In this document: positions 60,462-64,000 of the stretch, piece after piece
How positions within the stretch are numbered: position 1 is the stretch's first letter
Layout of the letters: each line of letters starts with the position of its first letter
Assembly: GCA_004193205.1 (NCBI GenBank)
Contig: RZUM01000006.1
Coordinates: 248,001 to 312,000 of the forward strand
Origin: Gordonia sediminis
Lineage (GTDB): Bacteria > Actinomycetota > Actinomycetes > Mycobacteriales > Mycobacteriaceae
DNA length: 64,000 bases
Direction: 5' to 3'
Notes under the pieces: model-generated
What the model saw: only the letters and a program-made list of their open reading frames with translations
What the model was told of the DNA's origin: nothing
Databases searched by the model: none
Translations under genes and position numbers: made by a program

Positions 60462-63400
60462 ACCCACCCCTCGCGCAGGAAGTCATGAACGTCGTGAGCA
60501 CCCTTGACGCAGTTGACGGCCTCCAGGAACGTCCTGAGGCCGTTGTCACCGCCCCGCTTCTGTCCCCCGACGATTTATCCGCACTGCACCACGACAGTCC
60601 GATCGCCGTCGCGATCGTCTCCGACGGGCGTGGTCTGCTCCGCGTCGAGGTTGGCGCGCTCGAACCAGTACCCCTACGGCGCATGATGCCCGCGCTGCAG
60701 AGCATGGATCTCGAGGTACTCCACGAGCACGCGGGCACGTGGCGCGGCGAGAATGGTTGTGACCGTTACGTTTATGATTTCCTGCTCGAGGCGGGGCCGC
60801 ACGCCCACCCCGGCCTCACCGATGACGTCACCGTCTACACACGTATCCGCGACACGTTCCTGGCCATCTGGAATGGCCTGGCAGAAGCCGACAACTTCAA
60901 TGCGCTCGTCCCGGCAACGTCGCTGACGTGGCGTCAGGTCGCCATGCTCCGCAGCTACGCCCGGTTCTGCCGCCAGCTTCCCCTTCCCTACAGCCAGACA
61001 CGGATCGAACAGGTTTTCCTCGACACCCCCACGGCGGGTGCGGCCATCGTAGAGCTCTTCGACGCTCGATTCGGCAACCCGACGATGTCCGCGGACGATC
61101 CCGCCCGCGCGGCGTCGGTAGCGGCGGCCGACGCCGCGGTCAGCAGATACGTCGACGCGGCGGTCCACATCGACGCCGACCGCATCCTGCGCATCTACCG
61201 CGATCTGATCAACGCGACAGTACGGACCAATGCCTTCAGCCCCAAGGCGTTGACGAGCGACGCCCCCTATCTGGTCCACAAGCTGCGCGCCGACGCTGTC
61301 ACCGAGGTTCCCGAGCCACGGCCATACTCGGAAATCATCGTCTACTCACCGGATTTCGAGGGACTCCACCTGCGTTTCGGTGCGATCGCAAGAGGTGGGC
61401 TGCGTTGGTCGGACCGTCTCGATGACTACCGCACTGAAGTCCTCGGGCTGGCCCGCGCTCAGACCGTGAAGAATGCGATGATCGTACCTGCCGGCGCGAA
61501 GGGCGTCTTCGTCGTCCGACACGCCACGCAGCTCGCCGACGACGCCCGCCTCGATTACGGCAAACGGTGCTATCGGCATTTCGTGTCCGCTCTCCTCGAT
61601 GTCGTCGACACTCACCTTCGGATCGGCGACGACGTCACAGCGCCGCCGATGGTCTGCCACGACGCCGACGATTCCTACCTGGTCGTCGCCGCCGACAAGG
61701 GCACGGCAACGTTCTCCGACATCGCCAACGAAGTCTCTCTTCGCCGCGGGTATTGGATGGGCGACGCCTTCGCCTCCGGCGGGTCGAGCGGATACGACCA
61801 CAAAGCCATGGGCATCACCGCGCGTGGCGCGTGGGTCAGCGGCGACAGCCACCTGCGCGAACTGGGGATCGATCCTCACGTGGAGCCGTTCACCGCCATC
61901 GGAATCGGCGACATGAGCGGCGATGTCTTCGGCAACGGAATGCTGCTACGGCCGCATGTTCGCCTCCTCGCCGCATTCGATCACCGTCACATCTTCATCG
62001 ATCCGACCCCGCACGAGACAGCGGCCTGTCGAGAGCGCCAGCGCCTTTACGCACTCGGGCGTTCCTGCTGGAATGACTACGACCGCACGCTGATCAGCGC
62101 CGGCGGAGGGGTGTGGCCGCGCACCGCCAAATCGATTCCGGTGTCCGACGAGATGGTGCACGCCCTCGGGCTCCAGCCGACGATCACCCGCGCGACGCCC
62201 GCCGAACTCATCTCCCACATCCTGCGCGCCCCCGTCGACCTGCTGTGGAACGGCGGAGTCGGCACCTACATCAAGAGCCCCGAAGAACAGCACTCCGATG
62301 TTGGCGACAAGGTGAACGACACCGTGCGCGTCGACGCAGATCAGGTCCGGGCCCGCTCGATCGTGGAAGGCGGAAACCTCGGCGTATCTCAGCGGGGACG
62401 GATCGCGTACGCCCGCCGCGGCGGCCTGATCAACACCGATGCCATCGACAACGCCGCCGGTGTGGACTGCTCCGACCATGAAGTCAACATCAAGACCTAC
62501 CTCGCCTCGGCCGGACTCGATGACGACGTCGACCGCGATGACCTCCTCGCCGCGATGACAGACAACGTCGCCCAGCACGTGCTGAGCAACAATCTGACGC
62601 ACAACCGACTGCTGAGCGACGCGCGCTCCAACGCCGCTCAGATGTTGACCGTGCACCGTCGGATGATCGAGGACCTCCAACGGCGCCGAGGACTGGGCCG
62701 GGAACTCGAAACCCTGCCCAGCGAAACGGAATTCGCGCGACTCGAAACGAATGGGCAAGGTCTGTCGAGTCCGGAACTCGCCACGCTGCTGGGTCACGTG
62801 AAATTGGATCTGAAGGCAGATCTGGAGACAGACGCAGCCCTCGACGAACCTGATTTCGCTTTCCTCTTGACCGACTACTTCCCTACGCCTGCACGCCAGT
62901 GCGCTCGCGCTTCGGTCACCACTCATCCGCTGGCGCGCGACATCATCACCACGTCGCTGGTCAACACGTTGGTGGGAACATCAGGATTGACCTACGCCTA
63001 CCGGCTGGCCGAGGAGACCGGCGCCACCACCGGCGACATCGCCAGGGCACACGCAATCGTCAGCGAGGTGTTCGGACTGACCGGACTGTGGGATGACATC
63101 CACAACGCCGAGCTACCCACCGAGACCACCAATGCCTTGATCATCGAAGGCAGACGGCTCCTCGATCGCGCCTCTCGGTGGTTCCTGCTTCATCGCCCCC
63201 AACCGCTGGACGTGGCCGCCGAGGTCAGGCGATTCCGAGCGCCGATGGCCACCCTGCGAACACAGCTGTCCGTGCTGATGGGCGAAACCGAAGCGGCCCG
63301 GATGGAGGCGTTGCGCCGCCGATTTGCCGAAACGGGCGCGCCGGCGTCCGCGGCACTCGCACTCGGCGACGCTCTCTACGCATACAGTCTGCTCGACGTC

Positions 63401-63790
63401 ATCGAGACAGCCGAAGCTCACGTGCTCGACGAGTTTCGCGTCGCGCAGGTGTACTTCGTGTTGTCCGAACGACTGGGTGTCGACACGCTATTGGTCGCGG
63501 TGTCCGGCCTACCCAGGACCGAGCACTGGAACTCACTGGCACGACTACAACTTCGCGAAGACCTCTACCACGCACTGCGCGAACTCGCCGTCATGGTCGT
63601 GCGCACCGTACCGCCGGACACCGGCTCCGCGGCGAGGACGGTCGAAGCGTTCGAACGCAGCAACTCGTCGGCATTCGAGCGTGCTCACCGGATTCTGACC
63701 CGCCTGCCGCATACCTCGAAGCCGCTTGAGCTCGCCCACCTCAGCGTCGCGGCAGCCCAATTGCGCGGGCTCCACGCCGCGCAGTGCTAG
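60458..63790 (+). CDS. Large NAD-dependent glutamate dehydrogenase
   Basis: 1110 residues. Core features: LRFGAIARGGLRWSDRLDDY, AQTVKNAMIVPAGAKGVFVV with catalytic-site lysines, GYWMGDAFASGGSSGYDHKA, LWNGGVGTYIKSPEEQ and IVEGGNLGVSQRGRIAY. Family members often reach about 1600 residues with long N-terminal regulatory domains. This one is near the 115-kDa class, with a shorter N-terminal part (about 1-290) and a helical C-terminal domain (about 800-1110). It deaminates glutamate to 2-oxoglutarate and feeds NADH to respiration. Translational coupling to the aminotransferase implies recycling of the amino acceptor within one operon. Confidence 0.92.
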   Translation: MNPPLAQEVMNVVSTLDAVDGLQERPEAVVTAPLLSPDDLSALHHDSPIAVAIVSDGRGLLRVEVGALEPVPLRRMMPALQSMDLEVLHEHAGTWRGENGCDRYVYDFLLEAGPHAHPGLTDDVTVYTRIRDTFLAIWNGLAEADNFNALVPATSLTWRQVAMLRSYARFCRQLPLPYSQTRIEQVFLDTPTAGAAIVELFDARFGNPTMSADDPARAASVAAADAAVSRYVDAAVHIDADRILRIYRDLINATVRTNAFSPKALTSDAPYLVHKLRADAVTEVPEPRPYSEIIVYSPDFEGLHLRFGAIARGGLRWSDRLDDYRTEVLGLARAQTVKNAMIVPAGAKGVFVVRHATQLADDARLDYGKRCYRHFVSALLDVVDTHLRIGDDVTAPPMVCHDADDSYLVVAADKGTATFSDIANEVSLRRGYWMGDAFASGGSSGYDHKAMGITARGAWVSGDSHLRELGIDPHVEPFTAIGIGDMSGDVFGNGMLLRPHVRLLAAFDHRHIFIDPTPHETAACRERQRLYALGRSCWNDYDRTLISAGGGVWPRTAKSIPVSDEMVHALGLQPTITRATPAELISHILRAPVDLLWNGGVGTYIKSPEEQHSDVGDKVNDTVRVDADQVRARSIVEGGNLGVSQRGRIAYARRGGLINTDAIDNAAGVDCSDHEVNIKTYLASAGLDDDVDRDDLLAAMTDNVAQHVLSNNLTHNRLLSDARSNAAQMLTVHRRMIEDLQRRRGLGRELETLPSETEFARLETNGQGLSSPELATLLGHVKLDLKADLETDAALDEPDFAFLLTDYFPTPARQCARASVTTHPLARDIITTSLVNTLVGTSGLTYAYRLAEETGATTGDIARAHAIVSEVFGLTGLWDDIHNAELPTETTNALIIEGRRLLDRASRWFLLHRPQPLDVAAEVRRFRAPMATLRTQLSVLMGETEAARMEALRRRFAETGAPASAALALGDALYAYSLLDVIETAEAHVLDEFRVAQVYFVLSERLGVDTLLVAVSGLPRTEHWNSLARLQLREDLYHALRELAVMVVRTVPPDTGSAARTVEAFERSNSSAFERAHRILTRLPHTSKPLELAHLSVAAAQLRGLHAAQC

Positions 63791-63868
63791 CCTGCGGAGA
63801 GACACCATTGCCATTAACGGCTAATTGACTTAGCCTTCTAGTAGTCCATCAATTGAAGGAGTAAGCCG

Positions 63869-64000
63869 ATGAGCGTATCTGCGACGGAAGCAGCTACCGT
63901 TGATGTTCTCATCATCGGAGCAGGTCCCTCCGGTGCCGTCGTCGCTCAGCACATGGCAGCGAACGGTTTCAGTGTGATCTGCCTCGAGCAGAGCCGGTGG
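63869..64000 (+). CDS. FAD-dependent oxidoreductase, probably GMC type (5' part only)
   Basis: 44 codons from ATG 63869 (AAGGAG 7 nt upstream) to the window end. The N-terminus has an FAD-binding motif VLIIGAGPSGAVVAQHMAAN, then VICLEQSRW, matching GMC oxidoreductases and related dehydrogenases such as the gene at 1102. The rest is outside the window, so the subfamily is provisional. The gap before it (63791-63868) contains TTGACT and a TCAATTGA stretch that may be promoter sequence. Confidence 0.75.
   Translation, partial: MSVSATEAATVDVLIIGAGPSGAVVAQHMAANGFSVICLEQSRW

Overview
This looks like a chromosomal accessory or catabolic region of a high-GC aerobic actinobacterium of the order Mycobacteriales, probably Gordonia, Rhodococcus or a relative. 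The inference rests on G/C-rich third codon positions, frequent GTG and TTG starts behind AGGAG-type ribosome sites, two SDR enzymes of the mycofactocin-coupled type, a homologue of the mycofactocin maturase MftD, large NAD-glutamate dehydrogenase and PucR/IclR/GntR/LacI regulators. The species cannot be named from this window. I saw no rRNA, tRNA, CRISPR array, insertion sequence or phage gene.

Layout. 1-4411 (minus): an OYE-type reductase (cut by the window edge), a GMC oxidoreductase and a PucR regulator. 4732-11052 (plus): a ThDP enzyme, a mycofactocin-type SDR, a cNMP/CBS/DUF294 protein with a DEDDh exonuclease, and an aldo/keto reductase, ending in a long palindrome and a terminator. 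11339-15105 (minus): the MftD-like flavoprotein, an APC permease and an azoreductase. 15375-19690 (plus): a second mycofactocin-type SDR, a LacI regulator, a fumarylacetoacetase-family enzyme and a serine hydrolase, followed by the wreck of an MFS transporter. 20043-24070: CaiB CoA-transferase, crotonase, a thiolase stub and SDR (minus), divergent from another SDR (plus). 24202-27762 (minus): a very large indolepyruvate-ferredoxin-oxidoreductase-like protein. 28115-30732 (plus): a FAH-family protein, a frameshifted SnoaL-like gene and a substrate-binding protein with no signal peptide. 30882-34106 (minus): two MDR reductases and a group D flavin monooxygenase oxygenase. 34462-43966: a PucR-like regulator and a two-winged cluster holding two DUF3500 proteins, a class A flavin hydroxylase, a 2-keto-4-pentenoate hydratase homologue, an MDR enzyme, an F420-dependent-NADP-reductase-like protein and an IclR regulator. 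44089-53737: a GntR regulator, MFS exporter, flavin reductase, a branched-chain-amino-acid-type ABC transporter with a LivH-LivM-LivG triple fusion, a monooxygenase fragment, an alpha/beta hydrolase and an SDR. 53771-55788: a proline-racemase-family enzyme facing a FadR-type GntR regulator. 55781-63790: a PucR regulator divergent from mmsA, a class III aminotransferase and NAD-glutamate dehydrogenase. 63869-64000: start of another FAD oxidoreductase.

How it fits together. Most genes are substrate-entry, oxidation, ring-opening and CoA-activation functions arranged as separate small regulons, each with its own transcription factor. The best-defined pathway is at 57-64 kb: transamination of an omega-amino acid, oxidation of the semialdehyde to an acyl-CoA, and recycling of glutamate. 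Two cross-window signals suggest wider regulons. A GGTCCRCAAT-N-GGACC palindrome occurs at 23.0 kb and twice at 39.9 kb. A TGATATTTCACTGA element lies upstream of the FAH gene, the monooxygenase oxygenase, its probable flavin reductase and a monooxygenase remnant.

The best candidate for an undescribed system is the DUF3500 two-winged cluster at 35.9-44.0 kb. The second is the MftD paralogue next to a permease in a region rich in mycofactocin-type SDRs. Several genes are decaying: the MFS remnant, thiolase stub, SnoaL frameshift and monooxygenase fragment. This suggests recent rearrangement.
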